From contig DDYN01000045.1 of the NCBI GenBank assembly GCA_002347965.1, positions 13,242 to 19,541 on the forward strand: DNA of 6,300 nucleotides. The letters run 5' to 3'. Below are positions 6,141-6,300 of this stretch, in pieces (position 1 is the first letter of the stretch; the number at the start of each line of letters is the position of its first letter). The translations under genes were made by a program, and so were the position numbers. Below the pieces are notes generated by a model, which did not search any database, had not been told where the DNA came from, and saw only the letters and a program-made list of their open reading frames with translations. The stretch comes from UBA2233 sp002347965 [NCBI: Nitrospirae bacterium UBA2233]. GTDB taxonomy: Bacteria > UBA2233.

Positions 6141-6190
6141 AAGCTCACCCGTTTTAGCGGGTTGAGAGTGTCACTCTTCTATATTAACTG
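5990..6190 (+). ncRNA. TnpB-associated omega RNA (reRNA) with flank-derived guide, predicted
   Basis: In this family the guide RNA is made from the 3' end of tnpB and the right end, and its guide is the flanking DNA after the element. The region has the expected hairpins: CTACG-CCGG 5997-6006 with CCGG-CGTAG 6014-6022 (bulged T6002); GCCCG 6028-6032 with CGGGC 6037-6041; GTCCC 6099-6103 with GGGAC 6109-6113; and the right-end hairpin 6144-6166. The guide would begin at 6175 with TCTTCTATATTAAC. The 5' limit is a guess. The RNA region is downstream of the tnpB frameshift and appears undamaged. Confidence 0.55.
6144..6166 (+). repeat. Right-end subterminal hairpin of the insertion sequence
   Basis: CTCACCCG (6144-6151) pairs with CGGGTTGAG (6158-6166) over a TTTTAG loop, with one extra unpaired T in the 3' arm. 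This matches the bulged-T imperfect palindrome recognised by Y1 transposases. Guide tetranucleotide GAAG (6140-6143) abuts its foot, and eight bases after the hairpin end in the cleavage site TCAC. Confidence 0.75.
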
Positions 6191-6198
6191 TAGAAGAG
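6174..6198. repeat. Perfect inverted repeat at the right junction
   Basis: CTCTTCTA (6174-6181) is repeated inverted as TAGAAGAG (6191-6198); with an inner T-G and A-T pair the stem reaches 10 bases around TTAAC. All but the first base lie in the flank. There is no T run on either strand side, so it is not an obvious terminator. It could be an operator or the single-strand-prone structure that attracted the insertion. Confidence 0.5.
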
Positions 6199-6229
6199 AA
6201 GGGCCAGAAAGGAGAGAAAGGGGGCGACG

Positions 6230-6300
6230 ATGCATGAAGGCAACACACTCCTTGGGCGTTTTTTCGAGGTCCGAGAGGCCACCCAAAGTCTGGTTCAACC
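6230..6300 (+). CDS. 5' end of an unidentified gene running off the window
   Basis: ATG 6230 is preceded by AGGGGG at about 6219-6224 at good spacing, and by an AAGGAG further upstream (6209-6214). The frame is open for all 23 complete codons to the right edge (MHEGNTLLGRFFEVREATQS and on), with no signal peptide or recognisable motif in that span. A second frame from ATG 6234 is also open to the edge (MKATHSLGVFSRSERPP) but has poorer ribosome-site spacing. Too short to identify. Confidence 0.5.
   Translation, partial: MHEGNTLLGRFFEVREATQSLVQ

Larger units (their letters stand above)
4383..6174 (+). mobile_element. IS200/IS605-family insertion sequence, IS605-type, with divergent tnpA and frameshifted tnpB
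   Basis: An element of about 1792 bases. It has the IS605 layout: tnpA on the minus strand near the left end and tnpB on the plus strand to the right end, with 29 bases between their starts. There are no terminal inverted repeats or target duplications, as expected for single-strand 'peel-and-paste' transposition. The ends were placed from subterminal hairpins. On the left, hairpin 4400-4421 is preceded by AATA (4396-4399), which by the family's known guide/cleavage-site pairing rule matches TTAT at 4379-4382. On the right, hairpin 6144-6166 is preceded by GAAG (6140-6143), which matches TCAC at 6171-6174. In this family the element inserts 3' to the left tetranucleotide, so TTAT belongs to the target and TCAC is the last four bases of the element. 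Boundaries could be off by a few bases. tnpA looks intact, tnpB does not, so it may still move while its nuclease is inactive. Confidence 0.82.

Noticed and set aside
1-6300. CRISPR array or tRNA/rRNA genes
   Set aside because: No regularly spaced direct repeats and no cloverleaf or rRNA-like stretches were seen.

Overview
The window looks like accessory DNA from a bacterium, probably a Gram-negative proteobacterium-like host. The reasons are a classical signal peptide on a predicted periplasmic protein, inner-membrane proteins, a LemA-family protein, and insertion-sequence and RNA-guided-nuclease elements typical of such genomes. I cannot name a species. The left-hand genes are visibly AT-richer than the DUF4870 gene and the insertion sequence, so the window appears to be a mosaic.

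Positions 1-3384 hold a same-strand set of three genes: a protein with six predicted membrane segments (open to the left edge of the window), an exported protein with a von Willebrand factor A-like fold, and a LemA-family membrane-anchored helical protein. They lie close together and probably work together at the cell envelope, but no precise function can be read from sequence. Between the first two genes, a coiled-coil reading frame continues in phase for 62 codons after the TAA stop of the first gene.

Positions 3385-3592 are non-coding and look like a structured RNA. Sequence and hairpins resemble the HEARO-type omega RNA that normally precedes IscB nuclease genes. Here there is no IscB; a small DUF4870 membrane-protein gene (3593-3973) follows directly. 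This would be an orphan omega RNA and is the most interesting item in the window.

Positions 3974-4382 contain no convincing gene, only inverted repeats and short overlapping frames. Positions 4383-6174 are an IS605-type insertion sequence of about 1.8 kb: tnpA (HUH/Y1 transposase, minus strand) and tnpB (RNA-guided nuclease, plus strand) are divergent. The left and right ends carry subterminal hairpins with short guide tetranucleotides that match the proposed cleavage sites TTAT and TCAC. tnpB is broken by one extra C in a CCC run. The right-end omega RNA/reRNA region looks intact, and its guide would be the flanking DNA from 6175. After the element a new plus-strand gene appears to begin at 6230 and runs off the window.

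If the orphan RNA is real, remnants or relatives of both obligate mobile element-guided activity (OMEGA) branches, IscB-type and TnpB-type, lie within 3 kb of each other.
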